Below the pieces are notes generated by a model. That model was given only the letters and a program-made list of their open reading frames with translations, made no database searches and was not told the origin of the DNA. The position numbers were made by a program, and so were the translations under genes. Shown in pieces: positions 54,804 through 63,442 of a DNA stretch of 64,000 bases (position 1 is its first letter; every line of letters starts with the position of its first letter). Where the stretch lies: contig JAGAKR010000015.1 of NCBI GenBank assembly GCA_017625535.1, positions 1 to 64,000 of the forward strand, in the 5' to 3' direction. Source of the stretch: Bacteroidales bacterium. Lineage in GTDB: Bacteria > Bacteroidota > Bacteroidia > Bacteroidales > UBA932.

Positions 54804-56570
54804 TCAGTCCTCCTTTTTTGCTGTACTTACAAGGAAAAGCTCCTCCATCTGTGCATTGTCAATCTTGCTTGGAGCATCCAGCATAACATCGCGTCCCATA
54901 TTGTTTTTAGGGAATGCAATGTAATCCCTGATGGTCTCCTGCCCGCCGAACAATGAGCAGAAGCGGTCGAAGCCGAATGCAATTCCTCCGTGAGGAGGTG
55001 CACCGTATTTGAATGCGTTTATAATAAAGCCAAAGCGGTAGTCTGCATCCTCTTTGCTGAAGCCAAGAACCTCAAACATACGCTCCTGAACTTTTGAGTC
55101 GTGTATCCTTATTGAGCCTCCGCCCACCTCTGTACCGTTAAGAACAAAGTCATATGCGTTTGCGTTCACTTTCTCCAGATCCTCTTTCTTGTTGCTGAAG
55201 AATTTATCCATATCTTCAGGTTTTGGAGCGGTGAATGGATGGTGCATTGCGTAGAATCTCTGGGTCTCATCATCCCACTCCAAAAGAGGGAAGTCACATA
55301 CCCATAGAGGAGCGTAAACTGAGTTGTCCCTCAAGCCAAGACGGTTACCCATCTCAAGACGCAATGTTCCAAGGGCACCCTGCATCTTCTTCTTGTCGCC
55401 GCTGAGCATAAGGATAAGGTCACCCTCCTGTGCCCCAATCTTGTCTGCAACTGCCTTCAACTGCTCAGGGGTGTAGAACTTGTCAATTGAAGATTTTATG
55501 CCGTCTGCATTAAGTTTTATGTAAACAAGCCCTTTTGCACCTACCTGAGGGCGTTTTACCCACTCGGTAAGTTCATCCAACTGTTTTCTGGTATATCCTG
55601 CACAACCTTTAGCCACAATTGCACCAATGTACTCTGCAGTGTCAAATACAGAGAAGCCGTTGCCTTGGAGCAATGAGGTTACGGTGTTCATCTTCATGTC
55701 AAAACGGATATCAGGTTTGTCTGAACCGTAGTACTCCATTGCATCTGCGTATGAGATTCTTGGGAATGCCTCTGTAAACTCTTTGCCAAGGACATTCTTG
55801 AACAGGGCCTTTGCAAGTCCCTCAAATGTGTTGAGGACATCCTCCCTCTCCACAAAAGACATCTCGCAGTCTATCTGGGTAAACTCTGGCTGGCGGTCTG
55901 CACGCAAATCCTCATCACGGAAGCAGCGTACAATCTGGAAATATTTGTCATAACCTGCAACCATCAGCAGCTGTTTGAAGGTCTGCGGGCTCTGAGGCAA
56001 TGCATAGAACTCACCAGGGTTCATACGGCTTGGAACCACAAAGTCCCTTGCACCCTCAGGAGTGGATTTAATTAGATATGGGGTCTCAATCTCCATAAAT
56101 CCTACGTTGCTCAGGTAATTCCTTACCTCGTGGGCCATTCTGTGTCTTAGTTCCAAAGCCCTTTTAAGAGGCGCACGGCGCAAATCAAGGTATCTGTACT
56201 GTGCCCTCAACTCCTCGCCACCGTCTGTATTCTCCTCAATTGTAAAAGGAGGGGTAACTGCCGCATTAAGCACAGTTACATCAGAAAGCTGTATCTCAAT
56301 CTCACCTGTCTCTATCTTGTTGTTTTTGCTCTGTCTCTCAATTACGGTACCTTTGGCCTGGATAACCCACTCCCTTCCCATCTTCTCCACAAGGTCATTG
56401 ACCTCCTTGTTGTGCTCATCAGCCACAAGCTGTGTAATACCATAACGGTCCCTCAAATCAATGAAATTGAGTGAACCCATTTTGCGTACTCTCTGTACCC
56501 ATCCGGCCAAAGTAACCTGTTGGCCTACATTTGCTATGCGGAGCTCCCCGCAAGTGTGTGTTCTGTACAT
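54804..56570 (-). CDS. aspS: Aspartyl-tRNA synthetase
   Basis: 588 residues, the bacterial type. N-terminal OB-fold anticodon domain ([26 protein letters not shown]), class II motif 2 ([20 protein letters not shown]), the inserted GAD domain (about 285-420), and motif 3 ([13 protein letters not shown]) near the C-terminus, ending in the usual [22 protein letters not shown] element on the minus strand (56628-56635) is a plausible promoter, about 57 nt before the start. yqeY follows 2 nt downstream. Confidence 0.97.
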   Translation of the reverse strand: MYRTHTCGELRIANVGQQVTLAGWVQRVRKMGSLNFIDLRDRYGITQLVADEHNKEVNDLVEKMGREWVIQAKGTVIERQSKNNKIETGEIEIQLSDVTVLNAAVTPPFTIEENTDGGEELRAQYRYLDLRRAPLKRALELRHRMAHEVRNYLSNVGFMEIETPYLIKSTPEGARDFVVPSRMNPGEFYALPQSPQTFKQLLMVAGYDKYFQIVRCFRDEDLRADRQPEFTQIDCEMSFVEREDVLNTFEGLAKALFKNVLGKEFTEAFPRISYADAMEYYGSDKPDIRFDMKMNTVTSLLQGNGFSVFDTAEYIGAIVAKGCAGYTRKQLDELTEWVKRPQVGAKGLVYIKLNADGIKSSIDKFYTPEQLKAVADKIGAQEGDLILMLSGDKKKMQGALGTLRLEMGNRLGLRDNSVYAPLWVCDFPLLEWDDETQRFYAMHHPFTAPKPEDMDKFFSNKKEDLEKVNANAYDFVLNGTEVGGGSIRIHDSKVQERMFEVLGFSKEDADYRFGFIINAFKYGAPPHGGIAFGFDRFCSLFGGQETIRDYIAFPKNNMGRDVMLDAPSKIDNAQMEELFLVSTAKKED

Positions 56571-56627
56571 ATATGTAGAATTTTAATATTTTTCCCTCTG
56601 TATACTGCCCACAGGCAGACTAACTTA

Positions 56628-56635
56628 CAAAGGTA
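56628..56635 (-). promoter_or_regulatory. Putative -7 promoter element of aspS
   Basis: TACCTTTG on the minus strand matches TAnnTTTG, 57 nt before the aspS start codon. No clear -33 TTG is visible. Confidence 0.4.
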
Positions 56636-56682
56636 ATAAAATTTGCGGTGGATTTTTTATTCCTGCGTAAAGATTTGCAGTG

Positions 56683-56761
56683 GTACAGATGTGTTTTTTA
56701 GAGTTGTGGATGACGCAGCAGAGGAGACTGCGTCATCCACAACTTAAAAAAACATCTGTAC
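56683..56761. repeat. Long inverted repeat (palindromic element, copy 2)
   Basis: Arms at 56683-56718 and 56728-56761 are nearly perfectly complementary (GTACAGATGT ... GTTGTGGATGACGCAG) around a 9-nt loop. The outer ACAGATGTGTTTT motif and the 16-mer CAGAGGAGACTGCGTC (56719-56734; reverse complement found at 38046-38061) are shared with the palindrome at 38016. It lies between the divergent aspS and rsmA promoters. Confidence 0.85.
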
Positions 56762-56796
56762 AAGACATAGCAGGTGTAAAAAATCCCTAAAAGTTT

Positions 56797-56804
56797 TACC
56801 TTTG
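56797..56804 (+). promoter_or_regulatory. Putative -7 promoter element of rsmA
   Basis: TACCTTTG matches TAnnTTTG and ends 5 nt before the rsmA ATG, so the transcript should start at or next to the start codon. Confidence 0.45.
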
Positions 56805-56809
56805 TACTT

Positions 56810-57652
56810 ATGGCAACACAATATGGAGTTAAGGCAAAAAAGGGGTTGGGACAACACTTTTTGGCAGATGAATCAATAGCACGGAGGATAGTTGAGGGGC
56901 TTATTCTTCCCGACAAATCTTCAGATGACCTGTCGGGAGAAAAACTGCAGCAGCTTCAGGTGCTGGAGATAGGCCCGGGAACAGGGGTGCTCACCAAGTA
57001 TATGCTGCAGAATCCGCAGATAAAACTGGAGGTGTGTGAGATTGATACAGAGTCAATTGAATATCTGCAGAAAACCTATCCACAGATGCTTTACTCACTG
57101 CAGCAAAGGGATTTCCTGCAGGTGCCGCTGGAGAAGATCTTCAGTGGGGAGTTTGCCGTAATTGGCAACTTTCCTTACAACATTTCCTCACAAATTTTCT
57201 TTAAAGTGCTGGATTACAAGGAGTCAATCCCGCAGGTTGTGTGTATGTTGCAGAAAGAGGTTGCGGAGCGTCTTGCCAGCGGCCCGGGCAACAAATCATA
57301 TGGCATCCTTTCCGTATTGTTGCAGGCCTGGTACAACATAGAATACCTGTTTACAGTGCCTGAACACGTGTTTGTACCCCCTCCAAAAGTAAAGAGCGGT
57401 GTGATACGCCTTACCCGCAACGGCCGCACATCACTTGGATGTGATGAGGTGCTGTTCAAGAAAGTGGTGAAAACCTGCTTCAACCAGCGCCGCAAAACCA
57501 TCCGCAACTCCATAAAACCCATAATGGCAGAACTGGGCAAAAATTTTACTCCAGACAACACACCGGAGGCCCTTGCCCACCTGTTTGAATTGAGACCCGA
57601 GCAACTCTCGGTGGAACAGTTTGTGGAATTGACATTGCTGATAAGCAAATAA
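56810..57652 (+). CDS. rsmA: 16S rRNA dimethyladenosine transferase RsmA (KsgA)
   Basis: 280 residues. It dimethylates A1518 and A1519 of 16S rRNA with S-adenosylmethionine. The start KAKKGLGQHFLADESIARRIV, the SAM-binding VLEIGPGTGVLTKYML, the catalytic GNFPYNISSQIFFKVLD (N-x-P-Y) and FVPPPKVKSGVIRL are all canonical. No methionine further in could serve as start, so the ATG at 56810 stands even though the promoter-like element is only 5 nt away. Confidence 0.97.
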   Translation: MATQYGVKAKKGLGQHFLADESIARRIVEGLILPDKSSDDLSGEKLQQLQVLEIGPGTGVLTKYMLQNPQIKLEVCEIDTESIEYLQKTYPQMLYSLQQRDFLQVPLEKIFSGEFAVIGNFPYNISSQIFFKVLDYKESIPQVVCMLQKEVAERLASGPGNKSYGILSVLLQAWYNIEYLFTVPEHVFVPPPKVKSGVIRLTRNGRTSLGCDEVLFKKVVKTCFNQRRKTIRNSIKPIMAELGKNFTPDNTPEALAHLFELRPEQLSVEQFVELTLLISK

Positions 57653-57657
57653 GGAAA

Positions 57658-57689
57658 ACGGGCACAAAATCATTGGATTCTGTGCCCGT
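57658..57689. terminator. Hairpin between convergent rsmA and mrp
   Basis: ACGGGCACA pairs perfectly with TGTGCCCGT, and the 14-nt loop can pair again internally (AATC/GATT). Flanking U-tracts are short in both directions, so it is a likely but not strong bidirectional terminator. Confidence 0.6.
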
Positions 57690-57711
57690 AACATTTAAAC
57701 TCAAAAGCAGT

Positions 57712-58878
57712 TTACAGCGCTTTGGCAATCTCTACAAATGCGTCAAAGATTGGGCCGGCGCTAACTGCAGCAGGGATACCCTCGTCTCCGCACTCGCGGA
57801 TGCCCTGTACCAGCGGAATCTGGCCAAGGAGGGGAACATTGTATTTCTCTGCCATTCTCTTGCCGCCGTCTTTTCCAAAAATGTAGTATTTGTTTTCCGG
57901 AAGTTCGGCAGGGGTGAACCACGCCATGTTCTCCACAAGTCCGTAGATTGGCTTGTTGATGTCTTTGTTGCGGAACATATTTATCCCCTTCTCCACATCT
58001 GCCAATGCTACAGCCTGAGGGGTGGTAACTATAATTGCTCCATTCAACGGAATGTCGTGCACCATGCTTATATGGATGTCACCTGTTCCCGGAGGAAGGT
58101 CAAGCAAAAGGAAGTCAAGTTCGCCCCATTTTACCTGCAGGGTCATCTGCTTAAGGGCATTGCAGGCCATTGCACCCCTCCAGATGAGGGCCTGTTCAGG
58201 TTTTGCAAAATACCCTATAGACATCCATTTTACACCAAACTTCTCTACAGGAATAATCAGTTCCCCTACGGTCTTGCCGTGAGGGTTTCTTCCCATAGGG
58301 TTGCCCGAAGCATCCTGGTCTTCAATTGCAGCCTCACCGTGGTCTGTGTATCCGTCTTCATAAATGAACTCCACATCGGGAACCTCACCCTCTGTGCCGG
58401 TCATTTTAGGAATTGAAGGGCCGTAGACATCTGCATCTGCAAGTCCCACCTTGTAGCCCATTTTGGCAAGGGTGATGGCGAGGTTAACGGAAACTGTAGA
58501 TTTGCCCACACCACCTTTGCCTGAGGCAATGGCAATTATCTTCTCTACCGGTTCAAGCTGTTCCTGGCCCAACTCAAGTTTCTTGGCCTTCTTGGGAGCC
58601 GAACCCTCGCGCACCATCTCAATGATGCTCACTTTGGTACCGGGCCACTCGGAGCATATTGCCTCCTCGCAGGCTTTCTTCAGAGAACCGGCAAGGGCAT
58701 CGGGGCTCTTGAATACAAGTTTGAATTTAACCTTGCAGCTGCCGGGAATTTCATTCCCCACAGCATCTTTAAGGGGCTCAATCTTAAGATCTTCCACAAG
58801 CCCCAATTCTGTAATGCTCTTATCAAAAGCAGGGTGGATTACTCCACCCAGCTTTTCAAGAATTTTCTCAGTTGTCAT
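57712..58878 (-). CDS. mrp: Mrp/NBP35-family iron-sulfur carrier ATPase
   Basis: 388 residues. N-terminal MIP18/DUF59 domain (about 1-90) and a ParA-like ATPase with the deviant Walker [19 protein letters not shown], then [14 protein letters not shown], and the Walker [16 protein letters not shown]. Members hold and transfer iron-sulfur clusters. The CxxC pair seen in many Mrp proteins is not evident near the C-terminus (the region reads [21 protein letters not shown], where others have CxxC), so cluster binding may differ. It lies 5 nt downstream of the S46 peptidase gene. Confidence 0.92.
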   Translation of the reverse strand: MTTEKILEKLGGVIHPAFDKSITELGLVEDLKIEPLKDAVGNEIPGSCKVKFKLVFKSPDALAGSLKKACEEAICSEWPGTKVSIIEMVREGSAPKKAKKLELGQEQLEPVEKIIAIASGKGGVGKSTVSVNLAITLAKMGYKVGLADADVYGPSIPKMTGTEGEVPDVEFIYEDGYTDHGEAAIEDQDASGNPMGRNPHGKTVGELIIPVEKFGVKWMSIGYFAKPEQALIWRGAMACNALKQMTLQVKWGELDFLLLDLPPGTGDIHISMVHDIPLNGAIIVTTPQAVALADVEKGINMFRNKDINKPIYGLVENMAWFTPAELPENKYYIFGKDGGKRMAEKYNVPLLGQIPLVQGIRECGDEGIPAAVSAGPIFDAFVEIAKAL

Positions 58879-58883
58879 TTCAA

Positions 58884-60968
58884 TTATCTAACTATATTCA
58901 TCTCATCCAACAGGTAACCTGCATCGCCGTATTTGTCAATGATGAACAATACGTAACGTACATCCACGTTGATGCAGCGCTGAAGGCTTGGCTCAAAGAT
59001 AACGTCACCGCTCATTGCCTCCCAGTTGCCGTCAAATGCAAGACCTATGAGTTCGCCTTTGTCATTCAATACAGGAGAACCTGAGTTACCGCCGGTAATG
59101 TCACCGTTACATAGGAAGCATACAGGCATTTTGCCGTTCTCAAGGCCGTACTCGCCAAAGTCCTTGTTTTTCCATAGGGTCTTGAGTTTCTCAGGAACTA
59201 CAAACTCCCAGTTGTCTGGATCCTCTTTCTCCATAACGCCGTCCAAAGTTGTAACGTAATCATAGATTACCGCATCTTTAGGTGAGTAAGGGAGAACCTT
59301 GCTGTAAGTAAGACGCATTGTAGAGTTTGCATCAGGATATGAAGCGTTGTCACCCATCATCTCAAGGTTACCGGCAACGTATGCCTTTTTAGCCTTGTTT
59401 ATTATGGCTGCACTCTCCATCATCTTAGGCATAACTTTCTCAGATATTGCGCGTACATCTGCACCTATCACAGCTGTAATGTCCTTGCTCAAATCTGTAC
59501 CCGCTGCAACTGCCGCATCATATTTCTCCTGGCTTGTGTATGGAGATGTCTCAAACATGTTGTCTACAAATGCATCAATGCTGCCGCCAAACTCCTTGTC
59601 TATTGTTGCAAAGAATGCAGGGTGGTATTTAGGGTCAACCTTCTCCCTGTAGATTGCAATCATCTTCTTTGCAAGTTTGCGGTCTGTATCTACAGAGTAG
59701 TCTTTGAAGAAAGCTTTAAGTCCGCCAGGCCTTTTTGCCATCATAGGGGCCCTTACAAGCTCAATGCTTGACAATGACTCGTTAAGATATCTTGTTACAT
59801 ATGCAACTTCAGCCCTCTCTTTAATGGCATTGTTTATAGTCTCAACAGCATTGCCATATTTCTCAACACGTTTTGGATCTGCAGCAACCCACTCGTTGAA
59901 AGCCTTCTCCTCAGCAGCCCTGCGCTCTACAACGTTAAGTTTGCCGAAAGTCTCGTTCATGCCAATCCATTTCTTCCAGCCGTTTGAAGAACCTGAATAT
60001 TTGCTTGAGTACTGGATCCTCACTTTTGGATCAGCCTCCATATCGGCCATCCAGATCTTCTGTTTCTCACCACGTACATAAATGCTTATAGCATTGTTTA
60101 TGTTCTGGGTCTCTTTAGCCTCCTCGCTGCTCATAAAGCGGGTGGTACGGCCAGGGAAACCAATGATCATTGCATAATCATTCTCCTTTACACCCTTCAA
60201 AGAGATTTTCAAAGACTGTTTTGGAGTGTAAGGAACGTTGTCCTCAGAGTACTCTGCAGGGTTATTGTTCTTGTCTGCATAAACCCTGAACACAGAGAAG
60301 TCACCTGTATGTCTTGGCCACATCCAGTTGTCTGTATCAGCACCGAATTTTCCGATTGATGAAGGGGGAGCACCTACAAAACGGATATCCTTGAAAGTTC
60401 TGCTGGTAATGAGCAGATACATGTTGTCGTTGTAGAAAGAGGTAACTCTTGCAGTAAGTGTAGGATCTGCCTTGGTAGCCTCAGCTTTGATCTTCTCAAC
60501 CTCCTTGTCCCAACGTTTCTTGTAGTCAGCCTCATCCTTTGCTTTTGCAACAGCCTTGTTAAGACGCTCGGTAACATCCACAAACTTGTCTATGAAAGTT
60601 ACTGAAAGTCCCTGTGCAGGAAGCTCCTCAGAAAGGTTCTTTGCCCAGTAGCCGTCTTTAAGGTAATCGTGCTCAACAGAGCTCAATTTCTGGATTGCAC
60701 CGTAACCGCAGTGGTGGTTGGTGAACAACAGACCTTTGTCTGAAACAATCTCACCTGTACAGCCACCGCCAAAATGCACAATTGCATCTTTCAAGCTGCT
60801 GTTGTTGATGCTGTAAATATCCTCTGCAGTAAGTTTGCATCCCATCTCCTGCATTTTCTTGATGTTCAATTTCTCCAACAAAGGAAGAAGCCACATACCC
60901 TCGTCAGCCTTTACAGGCATAGAACCGAACATAATGGCGAGGGCCAATAATAAACTTAGTTTTTTCAT
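58884..60968 (-). CDS. S46-family dipeptidyl-peptidase (DPP7-like)
   Basis: 694 residues with a signal peptide (about 1-21, ending MPVKA). S46 enzymes are periplasmic serine exopeptidases that release dipeptides for anaerobic peptide feeding. Catalytic His86 lies in [11 protein letters not shown], and the nucleophile Ser in [14 protein letters not shown] near residue 630. The [11 protein letters not shown] segment after it has Gly where DPP11 has Arg, which by my reading indicates the DPP7 type with preference for hydrophobic P1 residues over acidic ones. It is followed 5 nt later by mrp. A good promoter (61006-61037) precedes it. Confidence 0.93.
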   Translation of the reverse strand: MKKLSLLLALAIMFGSMPVKADEGMWLLPLLEKLNIKKMQEMGCKLTAEDIYSINNSSLKDAIVHFGGGCTGEIVSDKGLLFTNHHCGYGAIQKLSSVEHDYLKDGYWAKNLSEELPAQGLSVTFIDKFVDVTERLNKAVAKAKDEADYKKRWDKEVEKIKAEATKADPTLTARVTSFYNDNMYLLITSRTFKDIRFVGAPPSSIGKFGADTDNWMWPRHTGDFSVFRVYADKNNNPAEYSEDNVPYTPKQSLKISLKGVKENDYAMIIGFPGRTTRFMSSEEAKETQNINNAISIYVRGEKQKIWMADMEADPKVRIQYSSKYSGSSNGWKKWIGMNETFGKLNVVERRAAEEKAFNEWVAADPKRVEKYGNAVETINNAIKERAEVAYVTRYLNESLSSIELVRAPMMAKRPGGLKAFFKDYSVDTDRKLAKKMIAIYREKVDPKYHPAFFATIDKEFGGSIDAFVDNMFETSPYTSQEKYDAAVAAGTDLSKDITAVIGADVRAISEKVMPKMMESAAIINKAKKAYVAGNLEMMGDNASYPDANSTMRLTYSKVLPYSPKDAVIYDYVTTLDGVMEKEDPDNWEFVVPEKLKTLWKNKDFGEYGLENGKMPVCFLCNGDITGGNSGSPVLNDKGELIGLAFDGNWEAMSGDVIFEPSLQRCINVDVRYVLFIIDKYGDAGYLLDEMNIVR

Positions 60969-61005
60969 AAAAATATCTATATTTAAGAATTATTCCTTAA
61001 CCCCA

Positions 61006-61037
61006 CAAAAATAACAAAATGGCAACTCAAAACCAAA
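61006..61037 (-). promoter_or_regulatory. Promoter of the S46 peptidase gene
   Basis: On the minus strand TTTG (61037-61034), a 20-nt spacer and TATTTTTG (61013-61006) match the Bacteroidetes promoter layout, 37 nt before the start. The -33 part lies within the first codons of the divergent glycerate kinase gene. Confidence 0.55.
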
Positions 61038-62227
61038 CAGTGCACAAAATCCTCATTGCTCCCGACAAATTCAAGGGCTCCCTCACCTCTGCCCAGGCTG
61101 CCCAGGCCATAAGGAAGGGGATAGAGGAGAAATATTCCCTTCCCTGCAGAAAATTGGAATTCCGCATCATTGAGATTGCAGACGGTGGGGACGGCAGCCT
61201 GGAGGTGCTGCATAAGAAACTTCCCGGTTCCAGGGTTGTTGGAGTACCGGGGCATAATCCTGTCGGGAAGAGTGTGACATCAGATATATTGTTGTACACT
61301 CTGCCCAAGAAAGGGGATGAGGCTGGTTTATGCGCCTTTATAGAGATGGCAAAGGTTTCAGGTCTGGAAATGCTCACAAAAGAGGAGCGCAATCCGTTGA
61401 ACACCACCACATACGGGATGGGAGAGGCAATAAGGGGGGCCATTGCCCACGGGGCAACACAGATTACCCTCTCAATAGGGGGAAGTGCCACAAATGACGG
61501 GGGTGCAGGTATGCTGCAGGCTCTTGGATACAGGTTCCTGGATGCAGCAGGAGAGGAGATACCATCTCCAATTTGCGGAGGGGATCTGGGAAAGGTGGCT
61601 TCAGTGGAGGTGCCTGTTGGCCGGAAAGACGGAGGGAATGGCAAAGCGTTGCAGGGAATAACATTTAAAGTGATATGTGATGTAACCAACCCGCTTCTCG
61701 GCCCTCAGGGTGCCACTGCGGTATATGGTCCTCAGAAAGGGGCAGATGCACAGGCCCTTAAGATTCTGGAGGCCGGGATGGCAAATTATGCGGCTGTGGC
61801 TGAAAAATCTCTGGATGTTCTGCAGGAGTGCAAGGAGTATCCCGGTGCAGGTGCGGCTGGGGGAGTGGGATATGCAGGTCTGGCACTCCTTGATGCGGAA
61901 CTCATCCCTGGCTGGAAATTCTTTGCAGAGATTACATCATTGGAGGAGAGTGTGCAGTGGGCTGATTTTGTAATTACAGGGGAGGGGAGCCTGGATTCCC
62001 AGAGCCTGAGCGGAAAAGTGGTGAGCGGAGTGCTCAACCTTGCCGCCAAATACAACAAACCTGCGGCAATCTTTTGCGGTGTGAGCAAACTTACCCGGGC
62101 AGAATTGGGAGATGTCCGCTGCTACAGCATTGCTTCACTCGGCCATCCTCTTGAGGTCTGTATGCGTGATGCCGCCACATTGCTGCAGCAATTGGTAAAT
62201 AATGACGACGTCATTATTTCCAATTAG
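61019..62227 (+). CDS. Glycerate kinase, GlxK type
   Basis: 402 residues. Converts glycerate to 2- or 3-phosphoglycerate. Type I glycerate kinase motifs are clear: ILIAPDKFKGSLTSAQAAQAIRKG at the start, FRIIEIADGGDGSLEVL, LSIGGSATNDGGAGMLQALGY, and VITGEGSLDSQSLSGK near the C-terminus. No glyoxylate-pathway genes surround it. Its start overlaps the S46 promoter on the other strand. Confidence 0.93.
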   Translation: MATQNQTVHKILIAPDKFKGSLTSAQAAQAIRKGIEEKYSLPCRKLEFRIIEIADGGDGSLEVLHKKLPGSRVVGVPGHNPVGKSVTSDILLYTLPKKGDEAGLCAFIEMAKVSGLEMLTKEERNPLNTTTYGMGEAIRGAIAHGATQITLSIGGSATNDGGAGMLQALGYRFLDAAGEEIPSPICGGDLGKVASVEVPVGRKDGGNGKALQGITFKVICDVTNPLLGPQGATAVYGPQKGADAQALKILEAGMANYAAVAEKSLDVLQECKEYPGAGAAGGVGYAGLALLDAELIPGWKFFAEITSLEESVQWADFVITGEGSLDSQSLSGKVVSGVLNLAAKYNKPAAIFCGVSKLTRAELGDVRCYSIASLGHPLEVCMRDAATLLQQLVNNDDVIISN

Positions 62228-62244
62228 CTGATTTACAATAGTGT

Positions 62245-62862
62245 TTAAAAAAGAGTGGGGTCTTCCAGCAGTTTGTAGCTCAATCTGTGGTGTGGGGTTA
62301 TGCCGTATTTTTCAATGGCGGCGCGGTGCTCGCGGGTAGGGTAGGCCATGTTGCGGTCCCATCCGTATTGGGGGTATTCAGCGGCAATTTTGAGCATATA
62401 TTCATCCCTGTAGGTTTTGGCCAGGACAGATGCGGCTGCAATGCTGGCATAGGTGGCGTCTCCCTTTACCACGCAGGTGTGGGGGATGTCTCCGTATTTG
62501 TAGAAGCGGTTGCCGTCTACAAGGATTCTGTGCGGGCGTATCTTCAACTGGTCCAGGGCACCGTGCATTCCTTTTATTGAGGCTTTGAGAATGTTTATGC
62601 TGTCTATCTCTTGCGGGGATATTGCGCATACGCCCCAGGCAAGGGCTTCCTGCTCAATTATGGGGCGGAGCTGTTCCCTCTGTCTGGCGGAAAGTTGTTT
62701 GGAATCGTTTAGCAGGGGGTGGTAAAAATCTTTGGGAAGTATTACGGCCGCGGCATATACAGGCCCGGCAAGACATCCGCGTCCTGCCTCGTCGCATCCC
62801 GCTTCAAAGCCGTCGGGAAGCATATAGGGCAACAATGATTTTTTCTCCTTACTGCTTTTCAT
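62245..62862 (-). CDS. rnhB: Ribonuclease HII
   Basis: 205 residues. It cuts RNA-DNA hybrids and removes misincorporated ribonucleotides. Metal-binding residues lie in [22 protein letters not shown] (Asp-Glu pair), ILVDGNRFY and [23 protein letters not shown]. The C-terminus ([17 protein letters not shown], then [10 protein letters not shown]) is typical. It converges on the glycerate kinase gene with a 17-nt gap and follows the XRE gene by 39 nt. Confidence 0.96.
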   Translation of the reverse strand: MKSSKEKKSLLPYMLPDGFEAGCDEAGRGCLAGPVYAAAVILPKDFYHPLLNDSKQLSARQREQLRPIIEQEALAWGVCAISPQEIDSINILKASIKGMHGALDQLKIRPHRILVDGNRFYKYGDIPHTCVVKGDATYASIAAASVLAKTYRDEYMLKIAAEYPQYGWDRNMAYPTREHRAAIEKYGITPHHRLSYKLLEDPTLF

Positions 62863-62901
62863 TGCTGCAAAAATACTCTTTTAAATGTTATGGGGAAGGG
62901 G

Positions 62902-63258
62902 TTATTTTGCCTTTTTTGTGTAAGAACTGTTTTTCTCGTTCAGGATGTCTATGCACTGCATAAGTGCGGCAATCTCATCCTTAAGGGATTGGATATTGTT
63001 TTCATATGTTTTCCGCTCAATGTCGGGAAGTGACATTCCGGCTTCAAAATCATCGTCCAATACGAGTTCTTCTGGGGTAACATTCAAGGCTTGTGCAATC
63101 TCCCAGATACGCCTGCTTACAAGCAATGTGGGCCCCCTCTCAATTTTCCTGTATGAATTGAGCGACATCCCCAACTTGTTGGCCATCTCTTCCTGGGAGA
63201 TACCTTTCCTGCGTCTAGTCTCGTATATCTTGTCTTTTATTGAGCCATTGTCTTTCAT
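62902..63258 (-). CDS. XRE-family regulator with coiled-coil tail
   Basis: 118 residues. N-terminal HTH_3 domain (about 8-65: IYETRRRKGISQEEMANKLGMSLNSYRKIERG, in two helices around the turn). The C-terminal ~45 residues (YENNIQSLKDEIAALMQCIDILNEKN) form a likely coiled coil for dimerisation. It is transcribed divergently from the EF-G paralogue, and a perfect inverted repeat (63302-63324) lies between them, so it is a good candidate regulator of itself and of that gene. A TATTTTTG element (63264-63271, minus strand) ends 5 nt before the start. Confidence 0.9.
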   Translation of the reverse strand: MKDNGSIKDKIYETRRRKGISQEEMANKLGMSLNSYRKIERGPTLLVSRRIWEIAQALNVTPEELVLDDDFEAGMSLPDIERKTYENNIQSLKDEIAALMQCIDILNEKNSSYTKKAK

Positions 63259-63263
63259 AACAA

Positions 63264-63271
63264 CAAAAATA
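63264..63271 (-). promoter_or_regulatory. Putative -7 promoter element of the XRE gene
   Basis: TATTTTTG on the minus strand matches TAnnTTTG and ends 5 nt before the start codon, giving a nearly leaderless transcript. Confidence 0.4.
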
Positions 63272-63301
63272 TAGCCAGAAAAGATGTATTATGGGACCCC
63301 T

Positions 63302-63324
63302 TAAGGTGTTAAAATAACACCTTA
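63302..63324. promoter_or_regulatory. Perfect inverted repeat, candidate operator
   Basis: TAAGGTGTTA-aaa-TAACACCTTA: two perfect 10-bp arms separated by 3 bp. It lies 43 bp upstream of the XRE start and 22 bp upstream of the EF-G promoter. The symmetry and spacing suit a dimeric HTH repressor, and the short loop with no T-run in either direction argues against a terminator. Confidence 0.65.
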
Positions 63325-63346
63325 TAGATGTAATAATTTACAATGT

Positions 63347-63378
63347 GTTGCATCTTAGAAAAATAATCTTTAAATTTG
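63347..63378 (+). promoter_or_regulatory. Promoter of the EF-G paralogue gene
   Basis: GTTG (63347-63350), a 20-nt spacer and TAAATTTG (63371-63378) match the Bacteroidetes -33/-7 pattern; the leader would be about 58 nt. Confidence 0.55.
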
Positions 63379-63442
63379 GAATCGCTTTTTTTAAAAACCG
63401 ACAAGTAATTAAATTAAAACACTTTAAATACTATTTAAACAA

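Noticed and set aside
57361-57376. Palindrome TGAACACGTGTTTG in rsmA as parS
   Set aside because: The flanks do not fit TGTTNCACGTGNAACA; it is a coding coincidence.
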